Positions 36,501 through 45,309 are shown, counted from the first letter of the stretch. The stretch: DNA of 64,000 nucleotides from Virgisporangium ochraceum (GCF_016863655.1 NZ_BOPH01000129.1:1-64000); one strand, 5' to 3'. Numbers and translations: made by a program. The notes: generated by a model from the letters alone, not told the origin.

Positions 36501-37602
36501 GCTCGATCTCGTACGCCGGCCGACCGGTCAGCGCCTGAAGATCATCGCGGGTAAGCCCGCCGCCACTGGCAGCGACCAGGCCGATCACCTGGAATCCGAG
36601 CCCATGATGACGATCGGGGTCGACCGCGAGGATTTCGTCCAGTTCACGGTCGGCAAGCTCGGTGACCTGACGAGCGTGCAGCGAGGCCGACAGAGGGCGT
36701 ATCCGGGCGGTGCGTAGTGGGTGATCGGGGTCTACATCGGCCGGTATCGGCGGGTCCGGGCGCCCCGCGACAATAATTTTGAGGCCGTTCAGGCGCTTGG
36801 GGAGTAGCGAGGCGATGCTTGCCTGACCCGACCCCGGCGATGATCCGCAGTCCTCGTCAAGACCGTCGACGAGCAACACCAGCCGGCACCCGGCCGAGGC
36901 GGCCTTTTCCACGGCATCCGCAAGGAGACGCCGGCGTTGCCGGTCTCGTTGGGCAACCGAGGTTAGCGGCGGCTGATCGCCGGTGATCGCCCTCAGCTGG
37001 TCCAGCAGACCTTCGGTGAAGGCCGCGCTGTCTGCCTAGCTCGCCAACCGCGCTGTGACGAAGAACGACACCACCCACACATCCGGCGGAGGGTTCAGGA
37101 CGAACCGAGACATCAGCGCCGACTTGCCTGCCCGGGCCGGCGCCTGCCACCACACGTACGCCTCATCAACGGCGCACCAAGCAGCGAGTTCGTCGAGCTC
37201 CTCATCACGGTCGAGGAGTTCAATCGGCGCCAGATCGGCGAGCTGCTCACTGTAGCCCGACCGGTGCCACCAGTCCGGACGTTGCCGTCGGACCGCCGCC
37301 CCGTCCCGCTCGACGCGAGCCTTCACGAAGAGCTGTCTTCCTCGTTTCAGTTCCGCGTCGGTCGCGCCGAGTGCACTCAGAAGACGCTCGGCCTGGATGT
37401 CGTCCGCGGGCCATCCAATGCCACGCAGGATCTCCCCGATCCGGCTTGGCGATGAGAGCTGCATCCGACCGGCGAGCGTCCGCAAGCTAGGCAGCCCGTT
37501 CTCACGATGGATCCGCACGCACAGGTTCAGCCAGTTGCGCCACGGCCCCTGCGCCGGCCACCGCGACTGGTCCACCGGTTGACCCCGCCCGCTGATCGCC
37601 AT
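33555..37602 (-). pseudogene. STAND/NACHT-type NTPase with TPR-like repeats, interrupted
   Basis: ATG 37602 (AGGAGGG RBS) begins a large regulator/defence-type protein: an N-terminal HTH-like region, P-loop APARAGKSALMSRF, Walker B LVLLVDGLDED, then many alpha-helical TPR-like repeats. An in-frame TAG at 37036-37038 follows FFVTARLAS; beyond it the same frame continues sensibly (ADSAAFTEGLLDQLRAITG), so a Gln codon has probably become a stop. A second lesion lies at the TTT of 34518-34520: one extra base moves the frame from RVRALTQ to LADERLAAGEPEQANELVV, which then runs to 33555. The remaining pieces are long, so decay is recent, or these are sequencing errors. Confidence 0.75.
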
Positions 37603-38534
37603 GCCCTCCTGAGCCTTCTGCTGTGCGCTCAGCGTACGGGCGGTGTGCTCCTAATCGTTGCTCCGGTCCTGGCCCGAGGCCCACGACCGAGCACGTTACG
37701 GCAGCGGACAGACCGCGACCCGGAATCAGGGCGAACCTGGAGCCGCAACCGATCCTATGCACGAAAGGCCGACCACCATGCAGATCTGGACCACCGTGAC
37801 CACCGTCCTCGGCGACCTGTTCACGCTCGCCAGCGCCGCCCTCGGCCTGGTCGCGGCGGTAAGAGCAAGCCACCGTTCGTGGCGCCGACGCCGTGCACCT
37901 CGCCAGCGACGGAGGGGTGGCGTTGAGTAGATCACCTGGCCCGCCGGGCTGGAACCGAGCTCCCAACCGCGACGGCCGTCCCAGGCTGCGTTGGGCGGTC
38001 GTCGGACGGCGACGTGACGATGGTGGCCGGGGTCGGCGGGCCGGCCAGTGGCAGGGTGGGTATTCCAGGGTGATCGACGGTTCTGATGCGGTCCGACACG
38101 GTACAACAGGCCGTGGCGCGCGTTTGCGCTGACTACTTCCACGATCGGGCAGGAAACGTCCTGAACTGAAACCAACCAACCCGCACCGATATAGCCTGAT
38201 TCGTACTTCCAATTCACTGGTTGAATCCTCAAACCGTAACGCGCTCCGCCTCCAGAATTGGGAATCTCAAAAACCGCAACATGCTGTGGGCGACACAAGC
38301 GGGTCGACATCAGCGCCAGCCCCGCTGCGACCGACGCGTTCGGCTGATATGCGGCCACTCCAATTCAATGCCGCTGGCGGCCAAGTTTCTGGAGTTGGGA
38401 GGCGGCCATGACCTCGCTGCTCGCGGCCACGGATCGTCGAGTTCCGGCTCGGATGGAGATGGAGTCAGCCGCCTCTCTCGGAACCCTGGCAGATCGCGAG
38501 GCGGGTGCAAATTGAAAATGGCCGAAACGACGGA
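37603..38534. other. Sparse region with only small candidate ORFs
   Basis: It contains the candidate small membrane ORF at 37778 and a 35-codon + strand ORF at 38408-38515 with a GGGAGG RBS. On the - strand an ORF (38358-37726) has a protein-like first third (RYGLRIQPVNWKYESGYIGAG) but an Arg/Pro-rich remainder. Part of the region (38130-38290) is clearly AT-richer. I would not annotate the - strand ORF as a gene without homologues. Confidence 0.35.
37778..37930 (+). CDS. Candidate small membrane protein
   Basis: A 50-aa product starting MQIWTTVTTVLGDLFTLASA, with one hydrophobic helix and an Arg-rich tail, AAAGG about 9 bases upstream of ATG 37778. An in-frame ATG at 37757 is an alternative start. 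No family is recognised, and the only support is the start signal and the membrane-like composition. Confidence 0.33.
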   Translation: MQIWTTVTTVLGDLFTLASAALGLVAAVRASHRSWRRRRAPRQRRRGGVE

Positions 38535-39353
38535 TCAGAGACCGTACTCGCTGGCTGGGACGCTGAGGGAGTAGACGCGCTCGAAGATGCGTCGATGCTC
38601 GGCGAGTTCGTCGGGCCGTTCCAGGTAGCGGGCTCCGGTGTGTGTCTCGACGTATACAAGGTCGGGATCATCCGGGTCGACGAACTCGAGGATCGTGAAG
38701 CCGCCGGAGCGCACCGTGGAGTGAATCCCGCTGCTCGACGGTAGGTATCGGATGTCGATGTGGACGTGGTGGGCGAGTTCGACGAGAAGTTCGATCTGCT
38801 CGCGAATAGCCTCTGGGGTGCCGAAGGGCCGGGTCAGCGCGTTCTCGGCGAGCACCGCGGTCAGCCGCATCGGTGGGATCCGCTGGGTCAGTGCCGCTTG
38901 ACGCTCCTGGCGATGCTTCACGAAGTCATGGACGGCCGTCTGGGCGGCGCTGGGGTGGACTGCGAGGTAGTGCGCTCGGGCGCAGTCGGCGGTCTGGAGA
39001 AGGTCGGGCACCTGTCCCAGTTCGTAGATGTAGAGATGGTGAGCGGTGGCCTCAAGCCCGGCGTAGAGCCCGGCACGGGTGGACATGGGTTGGTCGAAGT
39101 CTTCCCACCAGCCTGGCTCTCGACTGCCGACCGCCCAGCGGGTGAGCATGTCGGTGGTGGCGATGTCGGCCTCGTAGAGCCAGCACAGACCGCGTACGTC
39201 GCCGACCTTCACCACCACCTGACCGCTTTCGATGCGCCAGAGCTTGACCGGCGACGCCAGTCCGGCTTCGCGGACATCGGCCAGGGTCTTGCCCGCAGCC
39301 TCGCGGAGTTGCCGGAGTTGTCGTCCCAGTTGCCGTCGGAGGACGGTGGTCAT
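38535..39353 (-). CDS. XRE-family regulator with DUF5753 domain
   Basis: A 272-aa HTH transcriptional regulator of the type abundant in actinomycetes. The N-terminal XRE helix-turn-helix (LGRQLRQLREAAGKTLADV, KLWRIESGQ) is followed by the DUF5753 effector domain (WWEDFDQPMSTRAGLYAGLE, YIYELGQVPDLLQT, DIRYLPSSSGIH). The ATG overlaps the stop of the tiny gene upstream (ATGA). Such regulators usually pair with a small DUF397 protein; here the partners are three tiny genes of other sequence. Confidence 0.9.
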   Translation of the reverse strand: MTTVLRRQLGRQLRQLREAAGKTLADVREAGLASPVKLWRIESGQVVVKVGDVRGLCWLYEADIATTDMLTRWAVGSREPGWWEDFDQPMSTRAGLYAGLEATAHHLYIYELGQVPDLLQTADCARAHYLAVHPSAAQTAVHDFVKHRQERQAALTQRIPPMRLTAVLAENALTRPFGTPEAIREQIELLVELAHHVHIDIRYLPSSSGIHSTVRSGGFTILEFVDPDDPDLVYVETHTGARYLERPDELAEHRRIFERVYSLSVPASEYGL

Positions 39354-39496
39354 GCGGTGGCCTCGGCGACGGCGGCGACCGCGGGCGGGTGGTGGACGAC
39401 GTGGTCAGCGCGCTCACGTGACGGCCGGACGAAGGCGGCGGCCGCTGTCCGCGAAGCAGCGATGATCGGGACGTACGGCGGTTGCTCGCGGGTCAC
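39350..39496 (-). CDS. Tiny ORF coupled to the DUF5753 regulator
   Basis: 48 aa from GTG 39496, whose start overlaps the stop of the preceding small gene, and whose own stop overlaps the regulator's ATG. The product (VTREQPPYVPIIAASRTAAA start) is Ala/Arg-rich with no family. It is called mainly because both ends make 4-base overlaps. Confidence 0.4.
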   Translation of the reverse strand: MTREQPPYVPIIAASRTAAAAFVRPSRERADHVVHHPPAVAAVAEATA

Positions 39497-39693
39497 ATGC
39501 GCGGCCACGTGGTCATCCCTCGTATGCGGCGCGGAAGAACTCCGTAGCGGACGAACACGCCCTCGGCTCGGTCGCGCTCCTGACAGGGCCGGCCCGAAGC
39601 GCAAGGGACGCAACTGATCAAATGGCGATAGATGACCTCATGCGCCTGCTCGAGCTGATCGGCCAGGGCGCCCGCGATGTATAAGGCGCTCAT
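39493..39693 (-). CDS. Small Cys-containing protein in the DUF5753 cassette
   Basis: 66 aa from ATG 39693, overlapping the upstream stop (ATGA). SALYIAGALADQLEQAHEVI is a regular amphipathic helix, followed by HLISCVPCASGRPCQERDR with a CxxCx4C pattern that could bind metal. It looks genuinely protein-coding and belongs to the four-gene coupled cassette ending in the XRE regulator. Confidence 0.6.
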   Translation of the reverse strand: MSALYIAGALADQLEQAHEVIYRHLISCVPCASGRPCQERDRAEGVFVRYGVLPRRIRGMTTWPRM

Positions 39694-39914
39694 AGCGCCG
39701 GTCTCAGCGCCGCTGTGCGGACCAGGGTCGTGCAACCGACCAATGCCCCGTCGTCGGAAGCGATTCCGGCTCGGCCAGCTGGGATCCGGACCCTGCCGCT
39801 CTGCAGATGGACGGACGGGCGCTCGGCGATTCGCACAGTTACGTCACCGTGGCAGGGGAAGCGGTCAGCCTCCTTCATGGTGACGGCGCCGCCTACGTTG
39901 ATCGCAGGGACCAT
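39690..39914 (-). CDS. Small hypothetical protein, first gene of DUF5753 cassette
   Basis: 74 aa starting MVPAINVGGAVTMKEADRFP. GGAGGG sits 5 bases before ATG 39914, and the stop overlaps the next ATG. It appears beta-rich (DVTVRIAERPSVHLQSGRV). No family is recognised. Its good RBS suggests it leads the operon. Confidence 0.6.
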   Translation of the reverse strand: MVPAINVGGAVTMKEADRFPCHGDVTVRIAERPSVHLQSGRVRIPAGRAGIASDDGALVGCTTLVRTAALRPAL

Positions 39915-40062
39915 GGCGACCCTCCAGATTTGCTAGGTCGGTCGTAATTGCATCGGCGGTAGATGAGCATCGTCGGCGGGCGCCTTCCCATGCGGGGCGG
40001 CACCGCCACTTGCTGTCGACGCGACACGGACAGATCGGTCGGTGTGGTCGATATGCCGGGAC

Positions 40063-40389
40063 TCAGGTGCCGTCGGTGCGCGACGGTCCGCTGCCCGTCC
40101 GCGCGTGGCCGTGTCCAAGAGGTGCGGGCGCGAACCTCATGAGGACGAAGTCCTGGGTCCCGTCCCCGCCGAGCGTGTCGACGCCGGTGATGCCGTAGCG
40201 CAGCAGCCCGAAGTCGATGTCGTCCTGTGCTGCGTTCCTGGCGACGAGCGAGTCGGGAAAGATGTCGACGTCCCAGTCACCGCCGCCGTTGCGTTCGACG
40301 CGTTCGAGCAACTCGCGGAGCTGCGCGACCGTCAGCAACGGCCGCACGCGCTTCGCGGTGCCGGGCAAAGTTGATCCGGCGTTGGACAC
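40063..40389 (-). CDS. Hypothetical protein, 108 aa
   Basis: GTG 40389 with a GAAAGGA RBS. The N-terminal 80 residues look folded (LLTVAQLRELLERVERNGGG, DWDVDIFPDSLVARN); the C-terminus is low-complexity. No family is recognised. It follows two other small ORFs on the same strand. Confidence 0.5.
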   Translation of the reverse strand: MSNAGSTLPGTAKRVRPLLTVAQLRELLERVERNGGGDWDVDIFPDSLVARNAAQDDIDFGLLRYGITGVDTLGGDGTQDFVLMRFAPAPLGHGHARTGSGPSRTDGT

Positions 40390-40426
40390 CGAGATTCCTT
40401 TCGTCAGTACGTGATTGGTCCGGCCG

Positions 40427-40687
40427 TTAGGCCGCGGTACGGGTCAGCGGTCGGAGCCACACGAGTTCCGCGTCGTGGAGTCGAGCGGCCCGCTCCGGAT
40501 TCGTGCTCAGCGTGACGTCGGACGGCGGTCCGTCTCGCCAGTCGACGGTGACAGCCGACCCGTCGGGCAACGTCATTCCCCACGCGACCAGCGGTCCGTG
40601 AGGTGTGGCGTCGGCGTCGCCGATTGCGTGGAGTGCGAACGGACGGGGTGTAAGCCGGCCGATGTCCGTCCGCAGCCCGGGCACCAT
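40427..40687 (-). CDS. Hypothetical protein, 86 aa
   Basis: ATG 40687, overlapping the preceding small membrane ORF by 115 bases in another frame. The C-terminal half is protein-like (VAWGMTLPDGSAVTVDWRDG, LHDAELVWLRP), suggesting a beta-rich domain. No family is recognised. The long overlap means that either the true start is internal or the upstream ORF is shorter than drawn. Confidence 0.5.
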   Translation of the reverse strand: MVPGLRTDIGRLTPRPFALHAIGDADATPHGPLVAWGMTLPDGSAVTVDWRDGPPSDVTLSTNPERAARLHDAELVWLRPLTRTAA

Positions 40688-40767
40688 GCGCTCGCCCGCT
40701 TGCCGAGAAGAAACCCGGCGACCACGCCGACGACCGTCATGACCAGGACGACCACGAGCCAGAGCAT
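40573..40767 (-). CDS. Small membrane-anchored protein
   Basis: 64 aa from ATG 40767 with GGGAGGT 5 bases upstream. It begins with a strong transmembrane helix (MLWLVVVLVMTVVGVVAGFL), then GKRASAWCPGCG, a possible zinc-knuckle start, then low-complexity sequence that overlaps the 86-aa ORF. The N-terminal part and start are convincing; the C-terminal half may be out of its original frame. Confidence 0.5.
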   Translation of the reverse strand: MLWLVVVLVMTVVGVVAGFLLGKRASAWCPGCGRTSAGLHPVRSHSTQSATPTPHLTDRWSRGE

Positions 40768-40873
40768 CGGACCTCCCGCGAGTCCATGAGCACGGAACTC
40801 TTGCGGATCAACGATGCGGGAGACACGGGCCCTGGGAGAATCCCGAGTTGCAGTCCGTTCCGATGTACCGACT

Positions 40874-41440
40874 TCAGGTCCGACCAGGCTCTGACCTGCG
40901 GCTATCGAGGTCGTCAACGGCGTCGAGTGCGCGATCCCACCGATACGGCCGGCGTCCCGTGCCCTTCGCGACGGGCTCGTAGATCCCGGGTCCGATAAGG
41001 ACCACCGCACCCGCGGCCCGGAGTTCGTTGACGCTGCGGGCGAAGGCGGGATGGCCGGCCTGGCTGCTGTTGAGCGCGGGCGCGATCACGAGCGGCGCGC
41101 GGGTGCCGACCGCCTCGGTCAGCAGACCGAGGGCGAGGTTGTCCGAGAACCCCGCGGCCAGCTTGTTGATCGTGTTGAAGGTGGCCGGGCAGACGAGGGT
41201 CGCGTCCGCCGGCGGCAGGCTGGGTGTGTCAGGGTCGCGGCGGTAGGCGTGGAATACCGGACGTGCGGAGAGCGCCTCGAGCGCCGGCTGGTCGATGAAG
41301 TCAAGACCGGCCGGGGTGGCCACCACGACGACGTCCCATCCGCGGGCATGGGCGAGCCGGATGCCGTTGCCCGCTTGTCCCGCCCGGGGCCCGCCGCAGA
41401 CGATGAGGTGGAGAACCCGCCGGGGCGGCGTCGCACTCAT
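40874..41440 (-). CDS. Flavoprotein (PPC decarboxylase-like family)
   Basis: 188 aa with the FMN-binding flavoprotein fold of the phosphopantothenoylcysteine decarboxylase/LanD/UbiX superfamily: VLHLIVCGGPRAG, the ADATLVCPATFNTINKLAAG block and the PLVIAPALNSSQAGHPAF block (PXMNxxM-like, here PALNSS). It is a stand-alone domain, not a CoaBC. ATG 41440 overlaps the stop of the HTH-TPR regulator, so the two are coupled. Substrate unknown. Confidence 0.82.
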   Translation of the reverse strand: MSATPPRRVLHLIVCGGPRAGQAGNGIRLAHARGWDVVVVATPAGLDFIDQPALEALSARPVFHAYRRDPDTPSLPPADATLVCPATFNTINKLAAGFSDNLALGLLTEAVGTRAPLVIAPALNSSQAGHPAFARSVNELRAAGAVVLIGPGIYEPVAKGTGRRPYRWDRALDAVDDLDSRRSEPGRT

Positions 41441-42771
41441 GCGGTGGCGCCGGCGTGGCAGCGCGCGGCCAGTTCCCGAAGCGGCAGGGGAGCGGCTCCG
41501 GGACCTGCTGCGAGCAGGTCGGTGACCAGGCCTGCGGCGGCCGGGCGGCAGCGGACCTCGTCAGCGGCGATGCTCTCTGCTTCGAGCAGCACGGTGGTGG
41601 CCGTGTGGCGGTCGCGTCTCAGCGCGTGCGCGCGAGCGATGTCGACGAGGAATGCGGCGTGCCGCTCGCGGGGGAGCATCGCCAGCCCGTGCGGCGTCGC
41701 GTCGGCGGCGGCGTCGATCGCAGCGTCGCCGTCCTGGAGGTCAACGAGAGCGGCGACGCGGTGGAGGACGACGTTGGTCGGTCCGAACGCAGTCCAGCGT
41801 TCGTTGCGGTCCGCGCCGAGGCGGGAGGCGATGCGGGCGCCTTCGCGGTGCCAGTCGGAGGCGAGGGTCGAGTCTTCGGCGCGGGCGGCGATGACGCCGC
41901 CGAGGAGGAACAGCATCCCGTACAACGACAGGTAGGCGGGGCCCGCCGTCCCGAGGCCCGGCTCCAGCCGATCGACATCCGCGCGCAGCAGGTCCAGCGC
42001 CTGCCGGGGCTGCCCGTTGACCGCTAGGCCCTGCGCGACTCGACGGGCGGCGTCGCTGATCAGCAGCGGATCACCGGTCTGTTCGGCTAGCGCCAGCCCA
42101 CGTTCGGCCGCCAGCCACGCGAGATCTCCCTCGCGGACCTTCCACAGCGACGACGCCGTGACCTGGTACACCATCGACAGGAGGCCTGCCGCGGTGTGGC
42201 GTTGGTCAAGGTCGGTGGACCGGTGCAGGTCCTGAGCCACGCGCAGCAGGTCCGGGAGACGGGCGCCCAGGGCGGTGTAGCTGCCCCGCTGGAAAGAGGT
42301 CCAGGCGCTGTCGACCCGTGCGCGGAGGTCGACAGCCGAAGCGGGTTCCTTTAGTGGTTCCCGTGCCAGCACCGTGGAGATCGCGACGTAACGCTGGAGC
42401 GAGCCGCGGATCGCAGGAACGTCGACCATGGGAATGACGGTGGAGTCAGCCTTGGGCGCATCGGTCCGCCGGGGAACGAACAGCCCGAGTTGGGAATCGC
42501 TGAGGGCCCCCAGAGCGCGTCGAAGTCCGGCACGCCGTTCGGCACTGGGCCACCGGTGTTCGCCGCGTTCGAGCTTCCCGACCCACCGGGCGTCGACGTA
42601 CTGGGCGGTGAGTGACCGTCCCGGATAGAGGAGGTCGAGCGCCGCGTTGACGGCGTGGGCCAGCTCGGCGCGAGACATGCGTTGCCTCGGCCGCTGCGGT
42701 GAAGGGAACCGGAGCCGGGCGTCACGGAGCTTCGTGTTGGCGGTGACCGGGACGTCCCTGCGCCGTGGCAT
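41437..42771 (-). CDS. HTH regulator with TPR-like C-terminal domain
   Basis: 444 aa, ATG 42771 with GGAGG upstream. The N-terminal XRE-like domain contains MSRAELAHAVNAALDLLYPG and VGKLERGEHRWPSAERRAGL; the remainder is helical TPR-like repeats. The N-terminus is closely similar to that of the divergent gene at 42956, showing a paralogous pair. It is coupled to the flavoprotein gene, which it probably controls. Confidence 0.85.
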   Translation of the reverse strand: MPRRRDVPVTANTKLRDARLRFPSPQRPRQRMSRAELAHAVNAALDLLYPGRSLTAQYVDARWVGKLERGEHRWPSAERRAGLRRALGALSDSQLGLFVPRRTDAPKADSTVIPMVDVPAIRGSLQRYVAISTVLAREPLKEPASAVDLRARVDSAWTSFQRGSYTALGARLPDLLRVAQDLHRSTDLDQRHTAAGLLSMVYQVTASSLWKVREGDLAWLAAERGLALAEQTGDPLLISDAARRVAQGLAVNGQPRQALDLLRADVDRLEPGLGTAGPAYLSLYGMLFLLGGVIAARAEDSTLASDWHREGARIASRLGADRNERWTAFGPTNVVLHRVAALVDLQDGDAAIDAAADATPHGLAMLPRERHAAFLVDIARAHALRRDRHTATTVLLEAESIAADEVRCRPAAAGLVTDLLAAGPGAAPLPLRELAARCHAGATA

Positions 42772-42955
42772 GACGAGCCTCCATTCTCGTCCGACGGTCC
42801 TCAGAATGCGCGCGTCGGGTCACGTCTGGCCAGCGGAGGCTACCTGTAGCTTTGCGGCGGCCGATCGAGGGGACGGTGAACCAGGGCACGTCTGCGGTGC
42901 GATGCTGAACGTGCATGCCTGAGCCACGAGAACCGCGAGGCCCGGGAGGTGATAC
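42772..42955. promoter_or_regulatory. Divergent intergenic region of the paralogous HTH-TPR genes
   Basis: These 184 bases must hold both promoters. RBSs GGAGG (- strand, before 42771) and GGGAGG (+ strand, before 42956) are clear. No confident palindromic operator was seen. Confidence 0.45.
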
Positions 42956-44206
42956 ATGAAAGATCGGGGAAGCGTGCCGAACCGGCTGCTCGCCGACGCC
43001 CGCAGGCGAATGCGGCCCCCACACGGGCGGGGCGGCGCGCCCTTGTCCCGGACCGAGCTCGCCGACGCCGTTAACGCGGCACTCGACCACCTCTACCCGG
43101 CCAGGCAGGCGGCGGCCCACTACGTCGACCACAGCTGGGTCGGCAAGCTCGAGCGCGGGGAACACCGGTGGCCGAGCGCGGAACGCCGAGCCGCATTGCG
43201 GCGGGTGCTCAACGTCGACAACGACGAGGCGCTGGGCCTGACTCCATCTCGTCGGCGCGACGATCGAGCGGGCGAAGTGTCGGAGGATCCGGTCGCGATC
43301 ACTGACTCGGAGGTGGACGACGAACTCGCCGGTGAGGTGCCCGACACAGTCGAAGCATGGCTTCATGAACTGGACGACCTCACGTCGTTGAACCGACCTC
43401 ACACGTCCGATTCCGTCCGCGGCCGGGTCCGCCGACACCTGACGGTTCTTGAGCGCCTGCGCCGTGGCGCTGCCGATCGGTCTCTGGCCGGCGTCGATGC
43501 CCGCTGGTCCGAGTTCATGAGCTGGATCTCCGACAACACTGGAGATCCGAACGGCGACGTCTGGCTGAGCCGATCCCATCGCCGGGCTTCCGACGCGGGC
43601 GATCAACCGCTCATCGCTTACACGCTCATGCGCCAGAGCCAGCGCGCCCTCGACCACGGCGACGCCCGTAGAGCGATCGAGCTGTCCCGACAATCGCTGA
43701 CCCTGGCCGCGGTTCCTCCCCGGACGCGCGTCCTCTGCCTGTCGCGCATGGCAGAAGGGCTGGCGTGCGCCGGCGACGACGACGCGTTCCTCGCGATGTC
43801 GGCGGCCCGCCGGGAACTCGGCAGCGCGATGATCGACGCGCCCGACACGTTCGCCCAGCACTGCGACCTGCGGTACGTCACCGCCGTCGACGCTCGCTGC
43901 CGGCAACTCCTTGGCGATCCGGCCACCGCAGCGGAGATTCTTGAAACCCTTCTCACCGTTGGAGGAGCGACCTCGCCGATCGACACCGGCGTCTGGCACG
44001 CATACCTCGGGGAGTGCTACCTGCCGGTCGCCCCGGAGCGAGCGGCACAACACGGCGAACAAGCCCTTCAACTCGCACGGACTGCCGGCTCCTACCGCGT
44101 GGTCCGTGCGACCCAACCTCTGGTGCTCGGCCTGCGCCGGCACGGCGCGCTCACCGGCGTTCGACCATTCCTCGATGCGTACCGGGTAGCGCTAACGGGC
44201 CGGTGA
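42956..44206 (+). CDS. HTH regulator with TPR-like C-terminal domain (paralogue)
   Basis: 416 aa from ATG 42956 (GGGAGGTGATAC before it). The N-terminal LSRTELADAVNAALDHLYPA and VGKLERGEHRWPSAERRAAL match the divergent gene nearly residue for residue, while the C-terminal TPR-like region (RRAIELSRQSLTLAAVPP, MAEGLACAGDDDAFLAM) has diverged. It is followed 12 bases later by the creatininase-family gene. Confidence 0.85.
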   Translation: MKDRGSVPNRLLADARRRMRPPHGRGGAPLSRTELADAVNAALDHLYPARQAAAHYVDHSWVGKLERGEHRWPSAERRAALRRVLNVDNDEALGLTPSRRRDDRAGEVSEDPVAITDSEVDDELAGEVPDTVEAWLHELDDLTSLNRPHTSDSVRGRVRRHLTVLERLRRGAADRSLAGVDARWSEFMSWISDNTGDPNGDVWLSRSHRRASDAGDQPLIAYTLMRQSQRALDHGDARRAIELSRQSLTLAAVPPRTRVLCLSRMAEGLACAGDDDAFLAMSAARRELGSAMIDAPDTFAQHCDLRYVTAVDARCRQLLGDPATAAEILETLLTVGGATSPIDTGVWHAYLGECYLPVAPERAAQHGEQALQLARTAGSYRVVRATQPLVLGLRRHGALTGVRPFLDAYRVALTGR

Positions 44207-44218
44207 CAAGATGATCCG

Positions 44219-44944
44219 GTGGACCTGATACCGACCACCACGACGACCGACGTCAGCTCCCGGACCCCGACCGTCGCAGTCCTGCCGATCGGCAGCTACG
44301 AGCAGCACGGGTCATTCCTACCGTTGGCGACCGACACCATCGTCGCCGCGGCGATCGCGGCCTCGATCGCCGAGAAGTACAACGTCCTATCGCTGCCCCC
44401 GATCACGATCTCGTGCTCGCATGAGCACTCCGCCTGGCCCGGCACCGTCAGCATCAGCCACCAGACCCTTTCGGCGATGATCGACGACATCCGGTCCTCG
44501 CTGGCGCGGAGCGGCGTTACGCGGTTGGCACTGGTGAACGGCCACGGAGGCAACTACGTGCTGAGCAACATCGTGCAGACCGCGAACGCCGCGGAGCCGG
44601 ACTCGATGACCCTGTTCCCGACGCGGACCGACTGGGAGACGGCGAGGGACGCTGCCCAGCTGGAGACCGATGGCCACCACGACATGCACGCCGGCGAGCT
44701 GGAAGTGTCAGTCCTCCTCCATGTGTGTCCAGACGCGGTGGGCGAGGACTTCGTGGCAGGCGACCATGGCGCCGACGACCGCCCCATGCTGCTGGTGCAC
44801 GGAATGGGCGCCTACACGAACACCGGAGTGATCGGCCGACCCTCGGCCGGCACCGCGGACAAAGGCCGAGCGCTCCTGGCAAGCCTGTCGGCCGCGTTCG
44901 CTGTGCATCTCTCGGCGTTGTCGGGCGGGCAGCGATCAGGCTAG
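44219..44944 (+). CDS. Creatininase-family amidohydrolase
   Basis: 241 aa from GTG 44219. Metal-binding motifs of the family are present: LPIGSYEQHGSFLPLATDT, HEHSAWPGTVS, LVNGHGGN and DMHAGELEVS. Members include creatininase, MftE (mycofactocin peptide trimming) and FAPy deformylase-type enzymes; sequence alone does not decide. The adjacent regulator probably controls it. Its stop overlaps the convergent HxlR gene by a few bases. Confidence 0.88.
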   Translation: MDLIPTTTTTDVSSRTPTVAVLPIGSYEQHGSFLPLATDTIVAAAIAASIAEKYNVLSLPPITISCSHEHSAWPGTVSISHQTLSAMIDDIRSSLARSGVTRLALVNGHGGNYVLSNIVQTANAAEPDSMTLFPTRTDWETARDAAQLETDGHHDMHAGELEVSVLLHVCPDAVGEDFVAGDHGADDRPMLLVHGMGAYTNTGVIGRPSAGTADKGRALLASLSAAFAVHLSALSGGQRSG

Positions 44945-45309
44945 GGGCCGTCCGTTCCGCTTGAGGGCAGGTGCGTTGCGGACCAGTGCTGAAGATTCGT
45001 GGCGAACTCCGTCACCACCTGGGCGAGGCCGACGCCTGCGGCGGTGATCTCGTACCGAGCACCCTCGCCGGCCTCGGGGTGCGCGACGAGTCCCTGCTCC
45101 TGAAGCCGTCTCAACGAGTCGCGCAGCGACTTCGCGTGCGGTGTCGGAGTGATCGCCCGCATGAGGTCGTTGAACCGCATGGGCCGCCGTCTGAGCTCCT
45201 CGATGATGTCGAAGGCCCACCGGTGCCCGTACCTGCGGGCCGCGTCGTGGAACAGGCGGGCGTCGACGGCCGACGGCGGAGCCAGCGTGGAGCTGTCGTC
45301 TGTGCGCAT
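44941..45309 (-). CDS. HxlR-family winged-helix regulator
   Basis: 122 aa, ATG 45309 with a GAGGAGGGA RBS. The HxlR signature is visible: YGHRWAFDIIEELRRRPMRF, NDLMRAI, LRDSLRRLQEQGLV, RYEITAAGVGLAQVV. The usual N-terminal Cys of redox-sensing relatives is not visible. It is divergent from the XRE gene at 45505. Confidence 0.85.
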   Translation of the reverse strand: MRTDDSSTLAPPSAVDARLFHDAARRYGHRWAFDIIEELRRRPMRFNDLMRAITPTPHAKSLRDSLRRLQEQGLVAHPEAGEGARYEITAAGVGLAQVVTEFATNLQHWSATHLPSSGTDGP

